Below are positions 8,911 to 17,795 of a stretch of 64,000 nt of DNA, in pieces. The position numbers and the translations under genes are program-made. The number at the start of each line of letters is the position of its first letter. Position 1 is the first letter of the stretch. The notes under the pieces are model-generated. The model did not search any database and had not been told where the DNA came from. It saw only the letters and a list, made by a program, of their open reading frames with translations. The DNA comes from CAZWCE01 sp964632505 (GTDB lineage: Bacteria; Planctomycetota; Planctomycetia; Pirellulales; Thermoguttaceae). The DNA lies in NCBI GenBank assembly GCA_964632505.1, contig CAZWCE010000017.1, forward strand, positions 6,885 through 70,884, given 5' to 3'.

Positions 8911-9387
8911 ATGTCGAAAGACCAGCCACCGGAAACGCATCTTTTCACCCAAATCGATGTATCCACGGGAGCAGGAAGTCCGGAGAATAACAACAAAAAC
9001 ATGATGAATGAATTATGCTATCTTATGCGGGAAATGATTTCGGCTCAGGATCGGCAAAATGAGCTCCTGGAGGAGATGGTTCAGCAATTCAGCGCGGCTC
9101 AGCGACAACGGAGCGCGGAGCTGGCCAGTTGGAAACAGGCCAATCCGAAGCTGGCCAAGAACTGCCGGTACGCCGCCGAACTACTGAGCAAAGTCCAAAC
9201 CGAATATTTGGAGACCATCACCGAAGAAATCGATGAAAGCTATGCCTACATGCAGGAAGGTGAGTTCATGGTCAACGAATTCGTGGACCGCTTCGGACCT
9301 CGAGTTGCGCACATGAACGGCATTCTCCAGATCCTTTCGCAATTGGGCAATGCCCCCGATTCTCCCGCTCCTCCCAAAGCTCGTTAA
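8911..9387 (+). CDS. helical protein of unknown function
   Basis: A 158-residue, soluble, mostly alpha-helical protein. The Asn-rich N-terminus (about 1-35) is probably disordered. It is followed by helices rich in Glu, Gln and Arg (about 38-70, possibly coiled coil), then a WKQANPKLAKNCRYAAELL segment and an acidic segment that ends in EFVDRFGPRVAHMNGILQIL. The even composition and AGGA ribosome site support a real gene. I cannot name a family. It is monocistronic and followed by a clear terminator. Confidence 0.65.
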   Translation: MSKDQPPETHLFTQIDVSTGAGSPENNNKNMMNELCYLMREMISAQDRQNELLEEMVQQFSAAQRQRSAELASWKQANPKLAKNCRYAAELLSKVQTEYLETITEEIDESYAYMQEGEFMVNEFVDRFGPRVAHMNGILQILSQLGNAPDSPAPPKAR

Positions 9388-9441
9388 ACTCCCCACCAGA
9401 GCAAACCTCTCCTGTCGGGAGAGACGGCGTTCATGCAATTC

Positions 9442-9466
9442 GGCGGCCTACCGGGCCGCCTTTTTT
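9442..9466 (+). terminator. rho-independent terminator
   Basis: A perfect seven-base-pair stem GGCGGCC/GGCCGCC with a five-base loop is followed by six T. It ends the transcript of the gene at 8911-9387. Confidence 0.85.
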
Positions 9467-9662
9467 GTCTTCAGGGCCCCTTCCAATCGTCCCCGCCTGT
9501 CTCGAAAAGCGGCGGTGGGATTCCCGGGTCGACTGAAGCCTCTCGCCGCTTCTTTCTTTTTCCCGGTCTCGGGTGCGGCAAGGGCGACTGTTTCTCTCGC
9601 GCACCGTCGGTATAATGGGATTAGTCGAAGGAACCATTCCCTCCGAAAGTGGGAGAAGCAAA

Positions 9663-12326
9663 GTGACACACTTCATCCGATCCTCTCGAAAAAGTTCGTT
9701 CCGGTCCCTCCCCTCCTCGAAGCGGCCTGCTCGTTGGATTCTCTATTTTCTCTATCTGCTGGCGATGGCGATTCCGCCGACCATGCTCGCCGGATGCGGT
9801 AAGTCCCTCGAAAAGGCATCGGAAGCGAAACCGACCGCGTTGGTCGAACGGGATCCGATGGAGGATTCCAGCCGGTGGAATCCTAGCCGATGGCCGGTAT
9901 TTCGAGGCTACAAGAGCCAGGGGATCGCTCCCTCGGGGAGCCCGCCGGTCAATTTCGGTCCCGAAGAAGGCGTCCTGTGGAAGACGCAGGTTCCGGGCGA
10001 AGGATATTCCTCGCCCGTGGTTTGGGACGACCGCCTTTTCCTGACCACTGCCCTGGAGACGACCGATCCGCCAACCGTCACGGTGATGTGCTACGACCGT
10101 CACAACGGCGATCTTCTTTGGAAGGACGAAATTTCCAAGGCCGAAGGGCGAACCCACGTGAAGAACGGTTACGCCTCCGCTTCGCCGGTGGTCGACGGCG
10201 AACGGGTCTACACCTTCTTCGGTCCCACCGGCCTTTTTTGCCACGACTTTTCCGGAAAGCATCTGTGGTGGGCCGATCTCGGTCGGATCCGTCACATGTG
10301 GGGCTTCGCCTCCAGTCCCATCCTCCATGAAGACAAGGTGATTCAGCTCTGCGATTCGCAATCGATCTCCTATCTCGCCGCCTTCGACAAACTCACCGGC
10401 GAAGAACTCTGGCGGACCGATCGAACCAGCAAAGGATGCTGGACGACGCCGGTGATGGTGGAAGCGACCACCGACGGCGGAAAAAAACGCACCGAAGTGG
10501 TGGTCAACGGCGGGGGCGGCGCTTCCGGCAAGATGCGCAGTTACGATCCGGATACCGGGAAGGAACTCTGGAGTTGCGGTTCGACGAGCGAGTGGACCAC
10601 CCCCACGGCTCTGATCTTCGAGGACAACGTCCTCAGCTCCAGCGGACGCAACGACAACGTCTTTTCCGTACACACCGGGGGCACCGGCAAGGTCGAAGAC
10701 ACCCACCGCAACTGGCTCCGCTTCGATGCCGGTCCCTACATCCCGACGCCCGTGCTCTACCGCAGTCGATTATTCATCGTCAACGACGCCAAGTACGTCA
10801 CGTGCTACGACCCCGGCAACGGCGAGAAGCTCTGGCGGGGACCGCTTTCGGGAGCGTTCACGGCCAGTCCCGTCGCCGCCGACGGCCGAATCTACGCCGT
10901 CAACGAACGGGGCACGGTGTTCGTCTTCCGAGCAGAAGATTCCTTCGAGCTTCTGGCGGAAAACCGCCTCCACGAGCGAACCTATGCGACGCCCCTGGTG
11001 GTCGACGGGGATCTTCTGATCCGGACCGAGACGATGCTCTACTGCTTCGACGGCGACCCCGGTCCCGCTTCCGACGAAGCCCCTCTGGAAGTCGAGGAAA
11101 CGCAGCCGGAGGAAATCGAAGCCGAACAGAAACCGGACGAGGAAACTTCGCCGACGAACACGGAACCGGAGACTCCCGAACAAGAACCTTCCGGTTCCGA
11201 CTCCGAAGAAGAGGCCGAGGCCCCCACCCCCCCCGCTAAAACCACGCCGATCCACGAGGCCGATTCGTCGAAACTCCGTGCCACCGCCGACTCCTGGCCG
11301 TTGTTCCGGGGCGATCCCAAGGCCACCGGGCACAGTCCCACCGGCATTCCCGAAAAACTGGATCTGATCTGGAAATTCACCTCCCTCGACGGTTGGTTCG
11401 AAGCGGCGCCGGTCATCGCCGACGGAACCATCTATGTCGGCTCCTCCAACGGAAATCTCTACGCTCTCGGGCTCGACGACGGCAAGGAAAAGTGGCGATA
11501 CGCGACCGAATCGAGCCTGCTCGCCCCGGCCGCCGTCAAAGAAGGGAGAGTCTTCCTGGGCGATCTCGACGGCACGTTCCACTGCGTCGAGGCGGAAGCC
11601 GGCGAGCGACTCTGGACCTTCCAGGCCCAGGCGGAAATCAACAACAGCCCCAACTTCTTCGGTCATTATCTGATATTCGGCTCGCAGGACGGATTCCTCT
11701 ACTGCCTCGACGACCGGACCGGTGAACTGCAATGGAAGTACGAAAGCGATGATCAAATCCGTTGTTTTCCGACCATCGTCGGCGATCGCACGTTCGTGGC
11801 CGGGTGCGACGGCAAGCTGCATATTCTGAATCTCGAGAACGGCTCGAAGGAGGCCCACGTCGAGTTCGGCGCGCCGACCGGTTCCACCCCGGCGGTCCTG
11901 GGCGATTCGGTCTACTTCGGTACCGAAGGCAATCAATTTCTGGCGATCGACTGGAAAGAACACGCCGTTCGCTGGGAATTCGTCAGCCCCAGAAGACAGC
12001 AGTTTCGAGGAGCGGCGGCGGTCGCCGAGGACGGCATCTTCGTCGGCTGTTTCGACAAAACCTTTTACTGCCTTGATCCGGAAAACGGCGAGATCCTCTG
12101 GTCCTATCTCACCAAGGGACGGATCGAAAGCTCACCGATCCTCGACGAGGCCCATCTCTGTTTCGGCTCCGACGACGGCAATCTCTATCTGCTCGATCGC
12201 AAGACCGGCGAACCGGTCGACCGATTCCAGACCGGCGGAAAACTGGTCGCCTCCCCGGCGGTCGCCTCCGGACGCATCGTCATCGGCGGCGACGACGGCA
12301 TTCTCTACTGTTTCGGACAAAAGTAA
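9663..12326 (+). CDS. lipoprotein with two PQQ-like beta-propellers
   Basis: An 887-residue exported protein. I chose the GTG at 9663 because GGGAGAAG lies just upstream; the frame is open for 30 more codons. A signal segment (about residues 19-43) ends in a lipobox MLAGC. Two propeller domains follow, about residues 75-480 and 570-885. Both are built of repeats such as GxLLWK, GxxLYALDxxDGKEKW and LYCLDxRTGELQW, typical of PQQ-like or BamB-like blades. A Glu/Pro/Thr-rich acidic linker (about 490-560) joins them. It was called BamB-like from the fold only; the propeller may instead bind protein or sugars, and a PQQ cofactor cannot be inferred. It heads a cluster with 12355 and 13785. Confidence 0.8.
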   Translation: MTHFIRSSRKSSFRSLPSSKRPARWILYFLYLLAMAIPPTMLAGCGKSLEKASEAKPTALVERDPMEDSSRWNPSRWPVFRGYKSQGIAPSGSPPVNFGPEEGVLWKTQVPGEGYSSPVVWDDRLFLTTALETTDPPTVTVMCYDRHNGDLLWKDEISKAEGRTHVKNGYASASPVVDGERVYTFFGPTGLFCHDFSGKHLWWADLGRIRHMWGFASSPILHEDKVIQLCDSQSISYLAAFDKLTGEELWRTDRTSKGCWTTPVMVEATTDGGKKRTEVVVNGGGGASGKMRSYDPDTGKELWSCGSTSEWTTPTALIFEDNVLSSSGRNDNVFSVHTGGTGKVEDTHRNWLRFDAGPYIPTPVLYRSRLFIVNDAKYVTCYDPGNGEKLWRGPLSGAFTASPVAADGRIYAVNERGTVFVFRAEDSFELLAENRLHERTYATPLVVDGDLLIRTETMLYCFDGDPGPASDEAPLEVEETQPEEIEAEQKPDEETSPTNTEPETPEQEPSGSDSEEEAEAPTPPAKTTPIHEADSSKLRATADSWPLFRGDPKATGHSPTGIPEKLDLIWKFTSLDGWFEAAPVIADGTIYVGSSNGNLYALGLDDGKEKWRYATESSLLAPAAVKEGRVFLGDLDGTFHCVEAEAGERLWTFQAQAEINNSPNFFGHYLIFGSQDGFLYCLDDRTGELQWKYESDDQIRCFPTIVGDRTFVAGCDGKLHILNLENGSKEAHVEFGAPTGSTPAVLGDSVYFGTEGNQFLAIDWKEHAVRWEFVSPRRQQFRGAAAVAEDGIFVGCFDKTFYCLDPENGEILWSYLTKGRIESSPILDEAHLCFGSDDGNLYLLDRKTGEPVDRFQTGGKLVASPAVASGRIVIGGDDGILYCFGQK

Positions 12327-12354
12327 TTCCCCCTGAACACTCGGAGACACCTCC

Positions 12355-13608
12355 ATGAAGAAAACCCATCTCTCTTTGATTATAATCCTCTTGCTCCTGA
12401 CCAGCTCCGCCGCCGACTGGCCGCAGTACCTCGGCCCGGAACGCAACGGCATTTCCCCGGAAACGGACCTCGCCCAGAGCTGGCCCGAATCGGGACCGAA
12501 AATCCTCTGGGAAGTACCGCTGGGCGAAGGCTTCGCCGCTCCGGCGATCGCCGACGGGAAGGCTTATCTGCTCGATCGCGTTGACGACGAGCAGGACGTC
12601 TTCCGCTGCTACGATCTGCAAACCGGAAGGGAACTCTGGAACTACGCTTACGAGGCGCCCGGCAAGTTCTCCTTCAACGGTTCCCGCGCCGTCCCGACGA
12701 TCGAAGCTCGGTTCGCCTACACCGTCGGCCCCATGGGACATATGTACTGTTTCGATCTGGAAAAAGAGGAGCCGGTCTGGAACGTCCAACTGCTTGAAGC
12801 GTTCGACGCAAAGCTGCCGAACTGGGTCGTTGCCCAATTACCGACGATTTACGGCGATACGGTCGTCGTGGCCCCGCAGGGAGCCGAGGGAGGCGTGGTC
12901 GCGTTGGATAAGAAGACCGGCGAGACGGTCTGGGCATCCCGCCCACTCGAGGGCGCCCAGGGCTATGTTTCTCCGAACCTGATCACGCTCGACGGCGTCG
13001 ATCAGTTCGTCATGCTTTCGGCCGGCAAGGGCGACAACCGAGGCGAGGTCGTCTCTTTCGACGCCGAGACGGGCGAAACTCTCTGGTCCTACGACGGTTA
13101 CCAGAACAAGATCCCCATCACACCGGTCATTCAACTCCCCGAGAATCGGGTGCTCGTCAGTGGCGGGTATGACGCCGGGGCGGTCATGCTTCGGGTAACG
13201 CCGGCGGAAGGAGCGTGGGAGGTCGAGGAACTCTTCGCCACCGACAAATGGAATTGCCAGATCCACCCGCCCATCTTTTACCAGGGCCATCTTTACATGA
13301 ACAGCAACAGCAATTCCGACCGCGACGGCTTGATGTGCGCCACACTCGACGGCCAAATTCTTTGGGAAACCGGCAGCCGTCCGAACTTCGAACGCGGCGG
13401 GCTCATCCTCGCCGATGGTCGAATCTTCAACCTCGAAGGCGATCGCGGCATCCTGCATCTGATCGAACCCAGCCCCGAGGAATTCAAGGACCTCGCCTCG
13501 GTGGATCTCGACCTGACCAACAAGGCCTGGGGCCCCTTGGCCCTTTCCGAAGGCAAACTCCTGGTCCGCGACCAGGAAAAGATGCTCTGCCTCGAGGTCT
13601 CCGAGTGA
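12355..13608 (+). CDS. secreted PQQ-like beta-propeller protein
   Basis: A 417-residue protein with a Sec signal peptide (Lys-rich start, then a stretch of Leu/Ile to about residue 18). After it comes WPQYLGPERNG, the start common to planctomycete PQQ-like propeller proteins, and blades with repeats such as DGKAYLLDR, TGRELWNY and MYCFDLEKEEPVW. No lipobox or dehydrogenase catalytic Asp/Cys-Cys pair is visible, so it is probably a binding or scaffold propeller in the periplasm. It starts 28 bases after the double propeller gene with GGAG upstream, so co-transcription is likely. A strong terminator follows. Confidence 0.78.
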   Translation: MKKTHLSLIIILLLLTSSAADWPQYLGPERNGISPETDLAQSWPESGPKILWEVPLGEGFAAPAIADGKAYLLDRVDDEQDVFRCYDLQTGRELWNYAYEAPGKFSFNGSRAVPTIEARFAYTVGPMGHMYCFDLEKEEPVWNVQLLEAFDAKLPNWVVAQLPTIYGDTVVVAPQGAEGGVVALDKKTGETVWASRPLEGAQGYVSPNLITLDGVDQFVMLSAGKGDNRGEVVSFDAETGETLWSYDGYQNKIPITPVIQLPENRVLVSGGYDAGAVMLRVTPAEGAWEVEELFATDKWNCQIHPPIFYQGHLYMNSNSNSDRDGLMCATLDGQILWETGSRPNFERGGLILADGRIFNLEGDRGILHLIEPSPEEFKDLASVDLDLTNKAWGPLALSEGKLLVRDQEKMLCLEVSE

Positions 13609-13626
13609 TCAATAATCCACAACCCA

Positions 13627-13649
13627 CGGCACGGGCTTCCCGTGCCTTT
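13627..13649 (+). terminator. rho-independent terminator
   Basis: An eight-base-pair stem GGCACGGG/CCCGTGCC with a three-base loop is followed by TTTT. It closes the two-gene propeller transcript. Confidence 0.85.
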
Positions 13650-13784
13650 TCATGCGAAAAGAATCCGCAGAAACTGGAATTCTTTCCATCCACCCGCTAC
13701 GATGACGTGCGGAGCTATGAGGTTTCCGGAAGACGTCATCCCATGGAATTCCTCGATAAGAAACCCATGAACAAGGAGAAAACG

Positions 13785-15830
13785 ATGAGAAAAACATGCT
13801 GGACGCTGGCATCGATGCTCTTTTTCGCACTGACCGCCACCTTCGCTCCGGCGGAAACCATCTCTCTCGACACCCTGCTCTCGGAGATGGTCGACCGGAG
13901 CACGCTGGCGGAGTTTCCCGAGCCGAGTTACTTCTGCCGTCAGGCGAGCAGTTACGATCGGGGGGCGAAAAGCCCCGAGGAGAACTGGTTCGCCAACAAC
14001 GACCGTTCCTTCTTCGTTCGCAAGGAGACGAACCAGGGCCGTGAAGAGTGGGTCATGATGGACGTCGAGGGTCCGGGGGCCATCGTCCGCTGGTGGGTCA
14101 CGGCGCCGAAGTACGTCGGGACGATCCGTATCTATCTCGACGGTGCCGAAGAGCCGGTCATCGCCGCGAAAGTCGACGAACTGATCGGTGGCGACGCGCT
14201 GGTCGGTGCCCCGCTCTCGGAGGAGAACGCCCGGGGACGCAATCTCTACCTCCCCATCCCCTACGCGAAACACTGCAAGGTGACCTTCGATCGACCGAAC
14301 TTCCAGGATACCAAAAAACCGGAGGATCTGCTCTATTATCAGATCAACTACCGCACCTATGAAAACGGTACGCAGGTGGAGCCGTTCACGCACCAGACGC
14401 TCGAGAAACTCAGCGGCAAAATCGAGAAGACGCAAAAGCTCCTGTCGGGGGAAGTGAACGTCCTTCAGCCGAAGGTGATCGGGCCGGCCGGCTCGTTCCA
14501 CAGCCGGCTTTCCTACCCGACGGGTCGCCAAATCGCTCCGCAGATCAAGCTCCGCGGCCGCGCGGCGGTGAGCCATCTCGAGTTGAAGCTCCAAGCCGAC
14601 GACATGACTCAGGCTACCCGCAGCACGATCTTGAAAATCGATTTCGACGGAAAGAACACCGTCTGGTGCCCGGTGGGCGACTTTTTCGGCAGCGGCGTGG
14701 GCATCAATCCCTTCAAAGACTGGTACCGCACCGTCGAGGAAGACGGAAAGATGCACAGCCGGTGGGTGATGCCGTTCCGGGAAAGTTGCGACATCGCCGT
14801 GATCAATCTCGACAAGCAACAGGACGTGGAGGTGGACCTCCGGGTGCAGTCGATTCCTTGGCAGTGGGACGACCGTTCCATGTACTTCCACGCCGGATGG
14901 CGGCAGGACCGTCGCATCGAGAGCGCCGGCGGCACCGGCGCCATGGATTGGAACTACATCACCCTCGAGGGCAAGGGAACCTTCGTCGGCGATACGCTCT
15001 CGGTCCTGAATCGCACGAAGGCCTGGTGGGGCGAAGGCGATGAAAAAATCTACATCGACGGCGAAGCATTCCCCTCCCACTTCGGGACCGGCACCGAGGA
15101 CTACTACGGCTACGCCTGGTGCACGCCGGAGTTCTTCGAATCGCCGTTCCATGCCCAACCCCGCGCCGAGGGCCCTGGCAATTACGGACATACGACCAAC
15201 TCCCGCGTCCGTCTGCTCGACGACATCCCCTTCACCGAATCGCTCCGCGTCGACATGGAGGTCTGGCACTGGGCGACGGTCGAAATCGACTACGCCGTGG
15301 CCACCTACTGGTATGCCCGCCCCGGAACGACCGCCAACCTCCCCCCGCTGAAGGAGAACATCGAAGAGGCGACGGCCGAGGTCGTCTACGATACGCCGTT
15401 CGAGATCAATATCCCCGGCTTCAAGATCGAAAAGGAACCGGCCGGCAGCCTCTCGGTCCAAAAAATGACGCGAAGCTTCGGCGAAGGCTGGAACCAGGGC
15501 GATCAGCTCTGGTGGCGTGAGGGAAAACCGGGCAATGTTCTGGAGATCGTCAAAGAGGTCGAGAAAGCGGGACCGAAACGTCTGATCGTGGAGCTGACCA
15601 AAGCCCGCGATTACGCGATCGTCCAGTTCCTGCTCGACAACAAACCGATCGGCGAACCGATCGACCTGTACAATCCGGAAGTCATCCCCACCGGAGAAAT
15701 CGACCTGGGAACGTTCGACTTGAGTGCGGGCGAGCATACCGTCGGCGTGAAGATCCTCGGCAAGAATAAAAAGGCCGATCCGTCGTTCATGGTCGGCATC
15801 GACCGCATCCGACTGGCTCCCGAGAAGTAG
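13785..15830 (+). CDS. DUF2961 / GH172-type secreted hydrolase
   Basis: A 681-residue exported protein with a signal peptide (about 1-25, ending ATFAPAE). The core (about 40-480) carries the DUF2961 hallmarks, including the region GPGAIVRWWV and the FGTGTEDYYGYAW motif near residue 430. The Glu of that motif is the kind of carboxylate that acts in GH172 (alpha-fructofuranosidase-type) enzymes of the family. A C-terminal beta-sandwich (about 540-680) ends in a segment typical of carbohydrate-binding modules. The start at 13785 has AAGGAG seven bases upstream; an ATG at 13767 is an alternative. Substrate is unknown, though planctomycetes use such enzymes on polysaccharides. It is a separate transcript, flanked by terminators. 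Confidence 0.82.
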   Translation: MRKTCWTLASMLFFALTATFAPAETISLDTLLSEMVDRSTLAEFPEPSYFCRQASSYDRGAKSPEENWFANNDRSFFVRKETNQGREEWVMMDVEGPGAIVRWWVTAPKYVGTIRIYLDGAEEPVIAAKVDELIGGDALVGAPLSEENARGRNLYLPIPYAKHCKVTFDRPNFQDTKKPEDLLYYQINYRTYENGTQVEPFTHQTLEKLSGKIEKTQKLLSGEVNVLQPKVIGPAGSFHSRLSYPTGRQIAPQIKLRGRAAVSHLELKLQADDMTQATRSTILKIDFDGKNTVWCPVGDFFGSGVGINPFKDWYRTVEEDGKMHSRWVMPFRESCDIAVINLDKQQDVEVDLRVQSIPWQWDDRSMYFHAGWRQDRRIESAGGTGAMDWNYITLEGKGTFVGDTLSVLNRTKAWWGEGDEKIYIDGEAFPSHFGTGTEDYYGYAWCTPEFFESPFHAQPRAEGPGNYGHTTNSRVRLLDDIPFTESLRVDMEVWHWATVEIDYAVATYWYARPGTTANLPPLKENIEEATAEVVYDTPFEINIPGFKIEKEPAGSLSVQKMTRSFGEGWNQGDQLWWREGKPGNVLEIVKEVEKAGPKRLIVELTKARDYAIVQFLLDNKPIGEPIDLYNPEVIPTGEIDLGTFDLSAGEHTVGVKILGKNKKADPSFMVGIDRIRLAPEK

Positions 15831-15865
15831 TTTGCCGCGAGAGCGAGTCGAGCGAAGCGCATCGA

Positions 15866-15893
15866 AAAGGGCCCTCTCGGGGGCCCTTTCCTT
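15866..15893 (+). terminator. rho-independent terminator
   Basis: Nine-base-pair stem AAAGGGCCC/GGGCCCTTT with a six-base loop, followed by a short CCTT tract. It likely ends the DUF2961 gene and may serve the convergent gene too, since the stem ends in A/T on both sides. Confidence 0.75.
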
Positions 15894-15930
15894 GTGCGCT
15901 CAAAAAATATTGCGATGCGATCCGGTACGA

Positions 15931-16824
15931 TCATTCCTGCTCGGAAATGCCGGGATAGTCGACCTCCAGGTGGTCGATCGGCACGACCAGATAACGACCA
16001 TCGCCGAGGGAGATCATCAACCGCGGATACTTCTGGATTTTGTGGGAGGTCAAGGAAGACGGCGGCAGATGGAAATCATCCGGACCGAAGAGCGTGGAAA
16101 AGCCGTCGTGTCGGGTCGGGGGAAAGGTTTCCGTCTCGTAGCACGGGATATGGATCTCCTGACCGCCGTTTTCGGGAGATTTAAGCGTCACCTGTTGCCA
16201 GGGATCGACGCGTGCCTCCACCGGATCGGGGCCGAAGGGCGCACGGCGATAATCGACGCTCGGAGGCTGTTTTTCAGTTTGCCCGTTCTCCGACGGCCTC
16301 TTCGCGTCCTCGGTTCCGGCGATCGTCGTTCCGCCCGGCCCAACCGGCGAGATATTCATGCCTTCCTTCATCAAAAAACCGAGAAAAATGGCGAGCACAA
16401 ACCCCGCGGCCATCGCCACCGGAGTCTTCCATTTGCGGAGCGCCGAAGATCCGGAAGGGGAATTGAAATCACGGGTCGTCTTGTCGGCCTCGGCATGAGG
16501 CGTCTGCTCTTGGGCCTCGGGGATCTCGAGCCGCTCCTGCACTCCCGGCGGCTTATCGTCCAGCAGGTCCTCGCCCAGGGAGGCGAAAAGGACCGATGAC
16601 CTCGTCTCGTCATCGCCTTGGGGGGTGTCTTTCGATGCTCCTCCCAGACATTCCTGCCAGCACTGCGATTCCAGAAAGGCGATCGCGCATTGACGCCAGC
16701 CATCCGGAATATGATCCAATCGGAGCAACAGCTCACGGCGTTCCGATTCGCTCAACTCGCCATCGACCAACAGATCGAGCAAAATGGGCGAAATGTCCGA
16801 AGGGTCCGAGTGGTTTTGTTTCAT
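15931..16824 (-). CDS. membrane anti-sigma-factor-like protein
   Basis: A 297-residue protein. The N-terminus (about 1-60) has a short acidic helix LLDLLVDGELSESERRELLLRLD, resembling zinc-less anti-sigma domains. After an acidic stretch, one transmembrane helix (about 133-152) leads to a soluble domain (about 160-297) that would be periplasmic. It overlaps the upstream ECF sigma gene by ATGA, so the two are translationally coupled. This order is typical of sigma/anti-sigma pairs. The evidence for anti-sigma activity is context and domain layout; no ZAS His/Cys motif is seen. Confidence 0.7.
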   Translation of the reverse strand: MKQNHSDPSDISPILLDLLVDGELSESERRELLLRLDHIPDGWRQCAIAFLESQCWQECLGGASKDTPQGDDETRSSVLFASLGEDLLDDKPPGVQERLEIPEAQEQTPHAEADKTTRDFNSPSGSSALRKWKTPVAMAAGFVLAIFLGFLMKEGMNISPVGPGGTTIAGTEDAKRPSENGQTEKQPPSVDYRRAPFGPDPVEARVDPWQQVTLKSPENGGQEIHIPCYETETFPPTRHDGFSTLFGPDDFHLPPSSLTSHKIQKYPRLMISLGDGRYLVVPIDHLEVDYPGISEQE

Positions 16825-17435
16825 GGCTCTTCCGCAATCGTGGTATCGGCGGTTAGTTCATCCCGCAGTCGTTTTCGGGCACGATGGAGTCGGGCCTGGA
16901 CCGCGGAAACGCTCGTTCCCAAACGATCCGCGATTCCCCGATAGCTCCATCCATGGGCATATTTGAGCATCAACATTTCGGCATCGCGCTTCGGCAAGCG
17001 CTGCATCGCCTGCTGCACATGTTCCCGGCGTTCTTCAAGCAGGAGTTGGTTGAGAGGATCGCTTTCGCGCTGCTGTGATTCACGCGGCTCATAGTATTCG
17101 ACATACCGATCGACCATTTTGCGACGGCGGCCCATCTTTCTCCGGTACATCAGCGATTGCATGACGGCAATCCGATAGAGCCAGGGGGCCACCTTCGCAG
17201 GATCTTGGATCGGGGCCTTCTGCCGAACGGCCGCCATGGAAACCTCCTGCCAGACTTCGTCCACCGCCTGGGGTTCTCCCAAGCGCGCGCCGATGATCGT
17301 CTTCAGCCACTGCTCATGCTCCCGCAGGGCCTTCTCCCAATCGATTTTCGGCGTCTCACCTCCCGAACGATTCTCGACTTCCGTCGGCTCTTCGGTGGTG
17401 AGGGGCTCGGTCATACTCTTGGAGTCTTTACTCAT
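16821..17435 (-). CDS. ECF-type RNA polymerase sigma factor
   Basis: A 204-residue sigma-70 family protein. Region 2 (about 40-110) includes EVWQEVSMAAVR and WLYRIAVMQSLMYRRKMGRRRK. Region 4 (about 140-195) has LPKRDAEMLMLKYAHGWSYRGIADRLGTSVSAVQARLHRARKRLR, a clear helix-turn-helix with conserved VQARLHRARKRLR end. The ATG at 17435 follows an AGGA site; the longer frame upstream is non-coding in character. It is coupled to the anti-sigma-like gene and diverges from a glycosyltransferase gene. The signal it responds to is unknown. Confidence 0.88.
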   Translation of the reverse strand: MSKDSKSMTEPLTTEEPTEVENRSGGETPKIDWEKALREHEQWLKTIIGARLGEPQAVDEVWQEVSMAAVRQKAPIQDPAKVAPWLYRIAVMQSLMYRRKMGRRRKMVDRYVEYYEPRESQQRESDPLNQLLLEERREHVQQAMQRLPKRDAEMLMLKYAHGWSYRGIADRLGTSVSAVQARLHRARKRLRDELTADTTIAEEP

Positions 17436-17795
17436 ACGTTCCTGCGTACTGGCTCCTGCTTTCGCGAAGATGGTTGCCGAGAAGCATCCCACTGTTGCGA
17501 AAAAAAAGAAAAAGGGAGGGTCCTTTCCTAATCTTGCGGTGCAGTATACCCCCAAAAGGAACCTTTCGTCAAAGGAGGCCCGGCGGATCTTTTCGGCAAG
17601 CAAGCCGATCCGGCGGCCACGTTCCCACCTCGGAAGAAGCTCCTTCTGGAGTATAGCTTGCCCGAAAAACAATTCTCTCGGCCGGTTCGGAGGAAAAAGT
17701 GCGTCAGCGGAGTGGGCAAACGTCGCGAAAAGCATTATGATCGATACAGCATACTGGAATCCATCGATCCCTCCAAGGAATTGGCTTGATTACGC
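17436..17795. other. 360-base divergent intergenic region
   Basis: The gap holds the promoters of the sigma-factor operon and the glycosyltransferase. It contains an A-rich stretch near 17495-17515 and no confident -35/-10 pair. If the sigma factor regulates itself, its own promoter should lie here, but the ECF consensus cannot be read from one site. Confidence 0.4.
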
